A stretch of DNA of 60,860 nucleotides, from positions 1-60,860 of the forward strand of contig CALFTK010000040.1 of NCBI GenBank assembly GCA_937916465.1, in the 5' to 3' direction. Under the pieces are notes generated by a model. It saw only the letters and a program-made list of their open reading frames with translations, ran no database searches and was not told the origin of the DNA. The position numbers were made by a program, and so were the translations under genes. The DNA is from an uncultured Bacteroidales bacterium (lineage in GTDB: Bacteria > Bacteroidota > Bacteroidia > Bacteroidales > Bacteroidaceae). Shown piece by piece: positions 8,678 to 16,965 of the stretch. Every line of letters starts with the position of its first letter. Position 1 is the stretch's first letter.

Positions 8678-11359
8678 ATGAGACAAAGAGTTTACAGAAA
8701 GAAAATGCTGAATGCTTTTAAGTCGGCAACATGCTTTATGACTTTAGCAGCATTTATGTATGGTTCAAACGCCAATGCTCAACTCTCTACCAACCCAGAC
8801 AAATTTTTGGGTAACATCACCACCAGAGGTCAGGTAGATTATGGAGCTGAAAAGTATTACACTTTATGGAATCAGATTACTCCTGAGAACGAATCCAAAT
8901 GGTCATCGATAGAGGGAAATCGTGATAATTTTAACTGGGGTGGTTGCGATGCATCTTACAATTATGCAAGACAGCACAACTTCCCATTCAAGTTTCACAC
9001 ATTGGTTTGGGGTTCCCAGTATCCTTCGTGGATGAACAATTTAAGTACTAAAGATCAGTACGAGGAGATTGTAGAATGGATGGACGCTATTAAAAAGCGT
9101 TACCCGAAACTTGATATGATTGACGTTGTAAACGAAGCTGTCCCCGGACATGCTCCTGCGCCATACAAAAACGCATTGGGCGGTGATGGTGAAACAGGAT
9201 ATGATTGGATTATCAAAGCTTTTGAAATGGCTCACGAACGCTGGCCGGACGCTATCCTTATTTATAATGACTACAACACTTTCCAGTGGCAAAAGAATGA
9301 ATTCATACATCTTGTAAAGACTTTGCGCGATGCCGGTGCTCCTATTGATGCTTACGGATGTCAGTCACACGATGTTACAGATATGAGTTTCAGCGCATTC
9401 AAATCTGCTATGGACGAAATCCAGAGAGAACTGAAGATGCCTATGTACAGCAGTGAATACGATATAGGTACTACCGATGATGCCCTACAGTTGCAGCGTT
9501 ACAAGGAGCAGATTCCTTATATGTGGGAGGCCGATTACTGCGCAGGTATCACTCTTTGGGGCTATATCTACGGTGCCACATGGACTACCGATGGTAATTC
9601 AGGTATAATTAGAGATGGCAAAGACCGCCCTGCCATGAAGTGGTTGCGCGAATATATGAAGAGCGATGCTGCAAAGAATGCAAAGAGTCCATTCCCAGGC
9701 ATGGTTAAAGAGGCATCTGTTTATATCAAGCCTGCAACTACAAAGGCGACTATAAACGAGACCTTGAATATTGCGATCAATGCGTCTCTTAAGACCAAGA
9801 CTATTGACCATATTGATTTCTATATCAACAACAAGCTACATAGCACTTTGACTGAAGCGCCATATTCAATAGATTACACTCCTACAGCTAATGGTCGTCA
9901 CGATTTGAAGGCTGTTGTAGTGGCTACTGATGGTACTGAATATGAACGTTTGGGTGGTTTCAGTGCGTACAAAGCACGTTCTCCATACAGAGGTATGATA
10001 GCTATACCGGGTACATTGCAGGCTGAAAACTTTGACAGTGGTGCAGATGGTATTGCATTCCACGACACAGATACCAGAGACGAAGGTAATGTTAAGTATC
10101 GTACCGACAATGAAGGTGTTGATATTGTTACCGGTAATAACGGCTATGCAATAGGTTATACATCAAGTGGCGAATGGTTGGAATACACTGTCAACGTGGC
10201 AGAAGCCGGTGTTTATGCTTTCAAAGCATTAGTATCATCAGGCGTAACCAATTCCGGTTTCAGTCTATCATTAAAAACTGAAGATGGTTTAGTGGATTTG
10301 ACCAACAGCATTACAGTTCCAAGTGCCGGTTCAAACAACTGGGACAAATATGACGTTGTTCAGGGCCGTCTGGCCGTTCCTTTGGAAGCCGGCAAACAGA
10401 TTATCCGTATCAACATAACAGGCAGCAGTTGTAACATTGACAAGATTGTGTTTAATAAGGTGAACATAGATAAGAACATCAAGGTTAAAGTGACTGCTAC
10501 TCCAAATCCTGTTACTGTTAATACTCTTACTACAATATCTGTAGATGCTACATCTGACAATGGTATTGCTGATGTTAAATTGTTCCAGAACAACGGTGTT
10601 CTGATTAAGACTATGAAGGAAGCTCCTTACGAATTTACAATCAAGCCAACTGCTAAAGGTACTCTTACATACAAAGTAATTGTTACTGATAATCAGGGCA
10701 ATGAATCGGAAGAGAAGACTCTTTCTATCAAAGTAAATCCTAAACGTACTGCTTACAAGACTGTTAATTTGCCTGGTACTATTGAGGCTGAAAACTTTGA
10801 CAAGGGTGGTGCTGACTTTACTTTCCACGATTCAGACAGCGAAAACGAAGGAGGAACAAGTTATCGTTCAGACAGCGAAGGTGTTGATATAGTTACAGGT
10901 AATGGCGGTTATGCTATAGGTTACACTGCTAATGGTGAATGGCTGGAATACACCGTTAATGTAAAGACTCCTGGAGAATATTCTTACAGCGCTACTGTTT
11001 CATCAGGTAACGATGGTTCAGGATTCAGCATTAGTCTTGTTAATGGTGACAAGATAACCAATTTAGCAAATGTTTCTGTTCCACGCGACGCTAATGGCAG
11101 TTGGGATAACTACACAACCGTTAAGGGCAAACTGAGCAAACATCTGGATGTTGGCAAGCAGATTATCCGCATTGCTATTACCGGCCCATATTGTAACATT
11201 GACAAGATTGTGTTTACAAACACTCTTGACACCGATGTTGAGATGATCATTGATACAGATTCGCAAGTATCTGAAAGTTATAATTTATACGGTATTAAAG
11301 TTGACAGCAACTACAAAGGTGTTATTGTAAAAGACGGCGAAAAAATCTTCAACAAATAA
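8678..11359 (+). CDS. Multidomain GH10 xylanase with two Ig-like and two CBM6 modules
   Basis: Secreted modular xylanase. Order: signal peptide (to about residue 34), GH10 domain (about 40-335) with acid/base Glu153 in DVVNEAV and nucleophile Glu260 in MYSSEYDIG, an Ig-like domain (about 350-435), CBM6 (about 443-588), a second Ig-like domain (about 595-690), a second CBM6 (about 700-843), and a short tail (ESYNLYGIKVD to GEKIFNK). The two CBM6 copies are clearly duplicates, sharing GVDIVTGN and GEWLEYTVNV. An internal Met at residue 10 could be the true start. Single gene. The CBM6 modules suggest binding to insoluble xylan. Confidence 0.92.
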   Translation: MRQRVYRKKMLNAFKSATCFMTLAAFMYGSNANAQLSTNPDKFLGNITTRGQVDYGAEKYYTLWNQITPENESKWSSIEGNRDNFNWGGCDASYNYARQHNFPFKFHTLVWGSQYPSWMNNLSTKDQYEEIVEWMDAIKKRYPKLDMIDVVNEAVPGHAPAPYKNALGGDGETGYDWIIKAFEMAHERWPDAILIYNDYNTFQWQKNEFIHLVKTLRDAGAPIDAYGCQSHDVTDMSFSAFKSAMDEIQRELKMPMYSSEYDIGTTDDALQLQRYKEQIPYMWEADYCAGITLWGYIYGATWTTDGNSGIIRDGKDRPAMKWLREYMKSDAAKNAKSPFPGMVKEASVYIKPATTKATINETLNIAINASLKTKTIDHIDFYINNKLHSTLTEAPYSIDYTPTANGRHDLKAVVVATDGTEYERLGGFSAYKARSPYRGMIAIPGTLQAENFDSGADGIAFHDTDTRDEGNVKYRTDNEGVDIVTGNNGYAIGYTSSGEWLEYTVNVAEAGVYAFKALVSSGVTNSGFSLSLKTEDGLVDLTNSITVPSAGSNNWDKYDVVQGRLAVPLEAGKQIIRINITGSSCNIDKIVFNKVNIDKNIKVKVTATPNPVTVNTLTTISVDATSDNGIADVKLFQNNGVLIKTMKEAPYEFTIKPTAKGTLTYKVIVTDNQGNESEEKTLSIKVNPKRTAYKTVNLPGTIEAENFDKGGADFTFHDSDSENEGGTSYRSDSEGVDIVTGNGGYAIGYTANGEWLEYTVNVKTPGEYSYSATVSSGNDGSGFSISLVNGDKITNLANVSVPRDANGSWDNYTTVKGKLSKHLDVGKQIIRIAITGPYCNIDKIVFTNTLDTDVEMIIDTDSQVSESYNLYGIKVDSNYKGVIVKDGEKIFNK

Positions 11360-11377
11360 GATTCAATCCCAAACAAT

Positions 11378-11409
11378 AATGGCGTGTAACCACCGAGCTA
11401 CACGCCATT
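11378..11409 (+). terminator. Intrinsic terminator of the multidomain xylanase
   Basis: An 11-bp perfect stem AATGGCGTGTA/TACACGCCATT is followed by a T run on the plus strand, 18 nt after the stop. Confidence 0.8.
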
Positions 11410-11477
11410 TTTTATTTATAAGTTATTTACTTTTTCCAAAAAAACACAAATCTGCTGCATTTTTTGATTTGGATTAG

Positions 11478-12047
11478 CTATGTCTGTTGTTTATGTACTT
11501 CTTCATTTAAAAGTTCTATCAATTTGTAGATGCCAGTGGATGGATTTTGGAACTCCTTCAAACCTTTAGCTCTATTAATTGCAATACCCATATTAGATAA
11601 CAAGAATGTCTGTTGGTCTTTTGTGAATTCGGATTTCTTGTAGTTCTTCCATATCGATAGACTCTTCTGTAATTCTTTGACTACGTCATCCGTTTTGATT
11701 TCAGACTTACGTTCTGTAGCATGGAGCAACAACCACAACTCAAAGCATGGGTTCGAACATAGAAGTGTTGCATCAGTAATTTTCTTTAAACGTTCAAGCA
11801 CAGATGACACATCCAAATCGTACATCAAGAAGGTGCGATCGTCTTTTGTTTGAAGATATGCATCTTTACAACGTTCTACAAGAGCAGGGGTAATATTGAG
11901 CAATGTCTTCTTTGCGATAATATGAATAGGACATCGGAAATGTGCACGAAGCATTTCCACATATATCACCTCTGTTTCACCTTCGCAAAATACGAAGAAG
12001 TTCGGGGTCATGAGCTTGCCCTTTGATTGTCTCGTTTTTCTTGCCAT
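11478..12047 (-). CDS. RloB-like Toprim-domain protein (probable abortive-infection partner)
   Basis: A 189-aa protein of the RloB type. FVFCEGETEVIYVE near the N-terminus and LMYDLDVSS about 70 residues later give the Glu and DxD pattern of a Toprim-like metal-binding nuclease fold. It starts 3 nt after the stop of an AAA/ABC-type ATPase gene, so the two are translated as a pair. In known RloA/RloB and AbiL-type systems such pairs are linked to phage defence. No restriction-modification genes flank it here, unlike the loci after which Rlo genes were named. Function inferred from family and pairing. Confidence 0.75.
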   Translation of the reverse strand: MARKTRQSKGKLMTPNFFVFCEGETEVIYVEMLRAHFRCPIHIIAKKTLLNITPALVERCKDAYLQTKDDRTFLMYDLDVSSVLERLKKITDATLLCSNPCFELWLLLHATERKSEIKTDDVVKELQKSLSIWKNYKKSEFTKDQQTFLLSNMGIAINRAKGLKEFQNPSTGIYKLIELLNEEVHKQQT

Positions 12048-12050
12048 AGG

Positions 12051-13202
12051 TTAGATGCGTGGTTTTTGAAGGAATGGAATGGCATTGAAACGACCCTGCA
12101 AATATGCCTTTTCCATGTCAAAAGTATCTCGGAAATCCTTGAAATCGTAAAGAGAATACAGGTCACTACATCCATCTATGCGTTTGTTCACGAAATAAAC
12201 CTGATCTCGACGCTGGAAATCTGTGTTCAACAAATGAGTATTGTGAGTTGTATAAATGAGCTGGGCATTTACGCTATTGTTGAACAAATTGATAATGTAT
12301 TCAACAAGGTGTGGATGTAAGCTTGTCTCAATTTCATCTATAAGCAGAGTCCTTCCATTGCGAATGATGTCAATCATACTGAGCATCATTTGAAACAAAG
12401 TTTTGGTACCTTCAGATTCTTCTGTATCAAAGTCAAATGTAATGTTAGGATTGCTACGGTGAAATGTCTTCAACGAATTTCCTTGAATTTTTATATCTAC
12501 GATGTCACTATCTGCCGTGTTGAGTATTTCAAGGATATTTTCCTTCTGGTTCTTTATGAAGTTTTCTATTGGCATAGCAGACTCTTTGTAATCCAAGACA
12601 ATATCTTCAGAAAAGAAACGATATACTCGCTTTGCGATATCCCTATCCATCTGGCTTGCTCGTGATATAAATAAAGACTTGCGCGAAGTGTTGGCAGCCA
12701 CATCCATTGGACGCCTAATGACTTGTTTGAACTCGTAAATATTCTTCTTGTCTTCACCCTTCGTCTCATCGCGGCTGAAAACAAGAGAGCGCCGACCTTT
12801 TGGATAATAATATAGTTGTTCCGTCAGGATCTCAGTTCGAGTCATCGTAAAAGAATACTCATATTCAATCTCATTAAGTATGAAACGAACAAAGAACGAA
12901 CTTGGCTTTTGATCATATCCATCAAATTTGAATGGCACAATACTAAAAATAGTCCCTTCATTATATGTATGAGAAGAACGTATCATGTCAATACATGCAA
13001 TTATGCCCTTAATCACATTGCTCTTTCCTGAAGCATTAGCTCCAAAGATAGAGATACTTTTCAACGCTTGGCCTCCTGCTATATCGAAAAGATTGCCATT
13101 TAAAGCCTTCCCTTTCTCTGTCTGTATCTTTGCTGCTTGAAGGTCAAGAGTGATCTCATCTCGAAATGAGAAGATATTACCTAAACGAAATTCCAATATC
13201 AT
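12051..13202 (-). CDS. RloA-like ATP-binding protein (AAA-15/21, OLD/ABC-type ATPase)
   Basis: SMC/ABC-type ATPase. Walker A is FGANASGKSNV (about residue 55), the signature-like region is ESEGTKTLF, Walker B is RTLLIDEIETSLHP and the H-loop is TTHNTH. The N-terminal MILEFRLGNIFSFRDE is typical of this defence-associated group. It probably acts as sensor or switch for the RloB-like nuclease encoded 3 nt downstream. The TAATTTTG box upstream is part of a duplicated segment (see 13203-13641). Bracketed by a GH10 gene and dnaK, it looks like an inserted accessory module. Confidence 0.78.
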   Translation of the reverse strand: MILEFRLGNIFSFRDEITLDLQAAKIQTEKGKALNGNLFDIAGGQALKSISIFGANASGKSNVIKGIIACIDMIRSSHTYNEGTIFSIVPFKFDGYDQKPSSFFVRFILNEIEYEYSFTMTRTEILTEQLYYYPKGRRSLVFSRDETKGEDKKNIYEFKQVIRRPMDVAANTSRKSLFISRASQMDRDIAKRVYRFFSEDIVLDYKESAMPIENFIKNQKENILEILNTADSDIVDIKIQGNSLKTFHRSNPNITFDFDTEESEGTKTLFQMMLSMIDIIRNGRTLLIDEIETSLHPHLVEYIINLFNNSVNAQLIYTTHNTHLLNTDFQRRDQVYFVNKRIDGCSDLYSLYDFKDFRDTFDMEKAYLQGRFNAIPFLQKPRI

Positions 13203-13230
13203 TTTAAGTCGATTTTTTGCTATTTGCTTG

Positions 13231-13238
13231 CAAAATTA
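13231..13238 (-). promoter_or_regulatory. Candidate -7 box of the RloA/RloB operon (TAATTTTG)
   Basis: Minus-strand TAATTTTG, 29 nt upstream of the ATPase start. A second copy of the box and its surroundings lies 154 nt farther upstream. Confidence 0.45.
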
Positions 13239-13581
13239 GCGATTAAATCCGATTTATAGTCATTTTTACGATAAAAATAGTCTATCATCATATTTATTTA
13301 ACGTTTACTATCCTAAAATGCATCCTCAATATACTCAAAAAGGAGTGTAATCACGTTTTAAGTCCGATTTTTGCCACCTTCTTACAAAATTAGAGGTTAA
13401 ATAGGTTTCCTTGCAGTATTTATCGTTCATGCAGCGTAGTTCTATTGGCAAATTTCAATTTTTTACATGTTTGCTATGCCAAATTCGTTTAGTCCAGTAG
13501 CTAGGTATATTGGTATGGATATGTGGGATTATAGTTTAAGGAGCATAGGGTATCACTGGAATTTCACAGGAATTATATACA

Positions 13582-13616
13582 AAACAAGCGTGTAGCATAA
13601 AGTTACACGCTTGTTT
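13582..13616 (-). terminator. Intrinsic terminator of dnaK
   Basis: A 13-bp perfect stem AAACAAGCGTGTA/TACACGCTTGTTT. On the minus strand the dnaK stop (13642) lies 25 nt upstream and T-rich arms flank the stem, so it could work in both directions. Confidence 0.7.
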
Positions 13617-13641
13617 TTGTGTATCAAGTTCTTGTAATTTC

Positions 13642-15558
13642 TTACTTCACTTCTTCAAAATCAGCGTCCTGAACGGTTTCGTCGTTGTTTGATGAGCTGC
13701 TTGAACCTGCACCCGGCTGAGCGCCTGCACCCGGCTGTGCTTGTGAAGCACCACTCTGTGCATACATTTCAGCACTTGCTGCCTGGAAAGCAGTGTTCAA
13801 TTCGTTAATTGCTGCATCGATAGCTGCCAAATCCTGAGCTTTGTGAGCATCTTTCAGTTTACCAAGAGCAGCTTCAATAGGAGCCTTCTTATCGGCAGGC
13901 AGTTTGTCGCCAAGTTCGCTAAGTTGCTGTTCTGTCTGGAAAATCATAGCATCAGCCTGATTCAGCTTATCAACTTTTTCGCGCTCTTTCTTATCGGCAT
14001 CAGCATTAGCTTCAGCTTCGGCCTTCATACGTTCAATCTCCTCCTTGCTAAGACCGCTTGAAGCCTCAATACGGATAGCCTGCTCTTTACCGGTAGCCTT
14101 ATCTTTTGCAGATACTTTAAGAATACCGTTTGCATCGATATCGAATGTAACTTCAATCTGAGGTACACCACGACGTGCAGGAGCAATACCTTCCAGATTA
14201 AACTGACCTATAGACTTATTCTGATTAGCCATAGGACGTTCACCCTGAAGAACGTGGATAGTTACAGCTGTCTGATTGTCGGCTGCAGTTGAGAATACCT
14301 CACTCTTTTTGCAAGGGATAGTACTATTCGCTTCAATCAGCTTTGTCATTACACCACCAAGTGTTTCAATACCCATGGTAAGAGGAGTAACGTCCAGAAG
14401 TACTATATCGCCTACTCCACCCTCTTTGTTCAGAATAGCACCCTGAATTGATGCACCTACTGCTACTACTTCGTCAGGGTTAACACCTTTTGAAGGAGCT
14501 TTACCAAAGAAGTCTTCTACCACCTTCTGTACTGCAGGAATACGGCTTGAACCACCAACCAAGATTACTTCGTCAATATCTGAATTGCTAAGACCCGCAT
14601 CGCTCATTGCTTTACGACATGGTTCAATACATGCCTGTATCAATGAATGTGCCAACTGTTCGAACTTAGCACGTGTAAGTGTCTTAACAAGGTGGCGTGG
14701 AATACCTGCTACCGGCATAATATATGGCAGATTGATTTCGGTAGATGTTGATGATGATAGTTCAATCTTAGCCTTTTCTGCAGCCTCTTTAAGACGCTGT
14801 AAAGCCATAGGATCTACTGTCAAATCTGCACCTTCGTCATTCTTGAACTCTTCAACCAACCAGTTGATAATTACCTGATCAAAGTCATCACCACCAAGGT
14901 GTGTATCACCATTAGTTGACAACACTTCAAATACGCCACCACCAAATTCAAGAATTGAGATATCGAATGTACCGCCACCAAGGTCGAATACAGCAATCTT
15001 CATATCTTTATTTGCCTTGTCTATACCGTATGCAAGAGCGGCAGCTGTTGGTTCATTTACTATACGTTTTACTTCCAGACCTGCTATCTGACCGGCTTCT
15101 TTAGTAGCCTGACGCTGTGAATCGGAGAAGTATGCAGGAACTGTAATAACAGCCTCTGTAACCTCCTGACCAAGATAATCTTCGGCAGTCTTCTTCATCT
15201 TCTGAAGTATCATTGCTGATATTTCCTGCGCAGTATAAAGACGACCATCAATATCTACACGTGGCATATTGTTATCACCCTTTACCACCTTATATGGTAC
15301 ACGTGATACCTCTTTCTGAACCTGATCCCAATTTTCACCCATAAAACGCTTAATTGAGAAGATGGTACGCTGTGGGTTGGTAATAGCCTGACGCTTTGCA
15401 GGATCGCCCACCTTACGTTCGCCACCGTCAACAAAACCGACAACTGAAGGAGTTGTACGTTTACCCTCTGAGTTTGCAATTACAACAGGTTCGTTACCTT
15501 CAAATACAGCAACACAAGAGTTTGTTGTTCCTAAATCGATTCCAATAATCTTTCCCAT
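13642..15558 (-). CDS. dnaK: Molecular chaperone DnaK (Hsp70)
   Basis: ATP-dependent chaperone that binds exposed hydrophobic peptides. Begins MGKIIGIDLGTTNSCVAV, the phosphate-1 motif, with the further Hsp70 signatures DLGGGTFDISILEFG and VILVGGSSRIPAVQ. The substrate-binding domain follows the linker VLLDVTPLTMG, and the C-terminus ends in the DnaJ/GrpE-type tail EEVK after a Gly/Ser/Gln-rich linker. 638 aa is normal. No dnaJ or grpE adjoins, so the gene is monocistronic. Its upstream region holds a tetraloop hairpin and an inverted repeat that may bear on heat control. Confidence 0.98.
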   Translation of the reverse strand: MGKIIGIDLGTTNSCVAVFEGNEPVVIANSEGKRTTPSVVGFVDGGERKVGDPAKRQAITNPQRTIFSIKRFMGENWDQVQKEVSRVPYKVVKGDNNMPRVDIDGRLYTAQEISAMILQKMKKTAEDYLGQEVTEAVITVPAYFSDSQRQATKEAGQIAGLEVKRIVNEPTAAALAYGIDKANKDMKIAVFDLGGGTFDISILEFGGGVFEVLSTNGDTHLGGDDFDQVIINWLVEEFKNDEGADLTVDPMALQRLKEAAEKAKIELSSSTSTEINLPYIMPVAGIPRHLVKTLTRAKFEQLAHSLIQACIEPCRKAMSDAGLSNSDIDEVILVGGSSRIPAVQKVVEDFFGKAPSKGVNPDEVVAVGASIQGAILNKEGGVGDIVLLDVTPLTMGIETLGGVMTKLIEANSTIPCKKSEVFSTAADNQTAVTIHVLQGERPMANQNKSIGQFNLEGIAPARRGVPQIEVTFDIDANGILKVSAKDKATGKEQAIRIEASSGLSKEEIERMKAEAEANADADKKEREKVDKLNQADAMIFQTEQQLSELGDKLPADKKAPIEAALGKLKDAHKAQDLAAIDAAINELNTAFQAASAEMYAQSGASQAQPGAGAQPGAGSSSSSNNDETVQDADFEEVK

Positions 15559-15594
15559 AATTCTATTTTTTTATTTGTTACTACCATTTTTATA

Positions 15595-15610
15595 GTCACA
15601 TTTCTGTGAC
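15595..15610 (-). promoter_or_regulatory. Hairpin with GAAA tetraloop in the dnaK leader
   Basis: The minus strand reads GTCACAGAAATGTGAC: a perfect 6-bp stem capped by GAAA, 37-52 nt upstream of the dnaK start. It may be an operator or an RNA leader element. Confidence 0.4.
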
Positions 15611-15639
15611 AGTTCACACCATTGTTAAAACAAATGCTA

Positions 15640-15690
15640 TGCCAAAAAGCAAACCGCTCCTGATTATGTCAGTTTTATGACTATTTGGCA
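15640..15690 (-). promoter_or_regulatory. Inverted repeat and -24/-12-like box upstream of dnaK
   Basis: TGCCAAA (15640-15646) and TTTGGCA (15684-15690) are inverted copies. The inner copy reads TTTGGCATAGCATTTG on the minus strand. That resembles a sigma-54 -24/-12 element with an imperfect -12 part. Candidate dnaK promoter or stress operator. Confidence 0.3.
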
Positions 15691-15705
15691 GAAACAATAA
15701 AAAAA

Positions 15706-15733
15706 CCGGTTACAGACAAAACACTGCAACCGG
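15706..15733 (-). terminator. Intrinsic terminator of recA
   Basis: Stem CCGGTT/AACCGG plus CAG/CTG with one mismatch, followed by a T run on the minus strand. Confidence 0.75.
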
Positions 15734-15752
15734 CTCATTATGAATAAAAAAA

Positions 15753-16805
15753 TTACTCTTCGTTTTCGTTACTACCTCCTAAAATGGCAGCCATAATCTT
15801 CTCTTCTATCTCTTCTGCCAATTCCGGATTATCCATCATAAGTTGTTTGGTAGCATCACGACCTTGTGCCAATCTGGTATCTTCATAACTGAACCAGGAA
15901 CCCGATTTCTTGACAATACCATATTCAACACCCAAATCAACTATTTCGCCACTCTTTGAAATACCTTCTCCGAACATAATATCAAATTCTGCACGACGGA
16001 ATGGAGGAGCAACTTTGTTCTTTACCACTTTGACACGTACCTGATTACCTATTACAGCATCTCCATCTTTCAACTGTGTTACTCTACGTATATCCAAACG
16101 TACAGAAGCATAGAACTTCAAAGCATTACCACCGGTTGTTGTTTCAGGATTACCAAACATTATGCCTATCTTTTCACGCAACTGGTTAATAAAGATACAA
16201 GTTGTGTTTGTCTTGTTAATTGCTGATGTCAGTTTACGAAGTGCCTGTGACATAAGACGAGCCTGAAGTCCCACCTTGTTGTCACCCATATCGCCCTCAA
16301 TCTCTGCCTTTGGAGTAAGTGCAGCTACCGAGTCGATAACAATTATATCTATAGCCGATGAACGGATAAGCTGTTCTGCTATCTCCAATGCCTGTTCACC
16401 ATTATCAGGTTGAGATATCCACAGATTGTCAATATCAACACCCAATTTGGCTGCGTAGAAACGGTCAAAAGCATGCTCAGCATCTATAAAGGCTGCTATA
16501 CCGCCTGCTTTTTGTGCTTCAGCAATAGCATGGATGGCAAGTGTAGTTTTTCCGGATGATTCAGGGCCATAGATTTCAATTATTCTACCACGTGGATATC
16601 CGCCAACACCAAGTGCTGCATTCAATCCGATAGAACCCGTTGGTATTACATCGACTGCCTCAATACTGTCTTCGCCAAGTTTCATAATAGAACCCTTGCC
16701 AAAGCTCTTTTCGATTTTTTCTGTTGCAGCCTGTAATGCCTTCAGTTTTTCACTAATTGGTGATTGAACTGAAATCTGTTCGCTTTTCAAATCTTTTTTT
16801 GCCAT
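15753..16805 (-). CDS. recA: Recombinase RecA
   Basis: DNA strand-exchange ATPase of homologous recombination and SOS induction. The start at 16805 (MAKKDLKSEQ) gives 350 aa and matches RecA; the 16 extra upstream codons look non-native and overlap the leader. Walker A is GPESSGKTTLA, Walker B is IIVIDSVAAL, and the loop regions around EGDMGDNKVGLQARLMSQALRK are intact. The acidic C-terminus (GGSNENEE) is typical. Single gene with its own promoter box and terminator. Confidence 0.98.
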   Translation of the reverse strand: MAKKDLKSEQISVQSPISEKLKALQAATEKIEKSFGKGSIMKLGEDSIEAVDVIPTGSIGLNAALGVGGYPRGRIIEIYGPESSGKTTLAIHAIAEAQKAGGIAAFIDAEHAFDRFYAAKLGVDIDNLWISQPDNGEQALEIAEQLIRSSAIDIIVIDSVAALTPKAEIEGDMGDNKVGLQARLMSQALRKLTSAINKTNTTCIFINQLREKIGIMFGNPETTTGGNALKFYASVRLDIRRVTQLKDGDAVIGNQVRVKVVKNKVAPPFRRAEFDIMFGEGISKSGEIVDLGVEYGIVKKSGSWFSYEDTRLAQGRDATKQLMMDNPELAEEIEEKIMAAILGGSNENEE

Positions 16806-16850
16806 AACTATTAATAATGATTTAAAGGACAGTTCTGCCTGCCCGAAAGG

Positions 16851-16858
16851 CAAAGTTA
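16851..16858 (-). promoter_or_regulatory. Candidate -7 box of recA (TAACTTTG)
   Basis: Minus-strand TAACTTTG, with CTTG 21 nt upstream as a weak -33. It lies 46 nt before the recA start. No LexA-like palindrome was recognised. Confidence 0.5.
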
Positions 16859-16909
16859 ATTAAATATGATTGTAACTTACAAGAATGTCATAAGAAGTTT
16901 TCAACAAAA

Positions 16910-16944
16910 AAGGCAGACGTATCCAAATGATGAACGCCTGCCTT
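16910..16944 (-). terminator. Intrinsic terminator of the DUF4954-SIS operon
   Basis: AAGGCAG/CTGCCTT stem with an inner CGT/ACG pair, followed by seven T on the minus strand. Confidence 0.7.
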
Positions 16945-16965
16945 AAAAGGATTAACTACAAACTA

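Larger units (their letters stand above)
13203..13641. other. 439-nt intergenic region: duplicated promoter segment, no convincing gene
   Basis: Contains two imperfect direct repeats of about 45 nt (about 13202-13250 and 13353-13401), each carrying a minus-strand TAATTTTG box (13231-13238 and 13385-13392). It also contains a 12-mer (TGCTATGCCAAA, 13472-13483) shared with the dnaK upstream region, and the dnaK terminator. A 39-codon plus-strand frame (13476-13595) starts at ATG, lacks a ribosome-binding site and runs into the terminator, so it is not called a gene. Confidence 0.6.

Noticed and set aside
13476..13595. 39-codon plus-strand frame between RloA and dnaK
   Set aside because: No ribosome-binding site, ends within the terminator stem, and no recognisable sequence.
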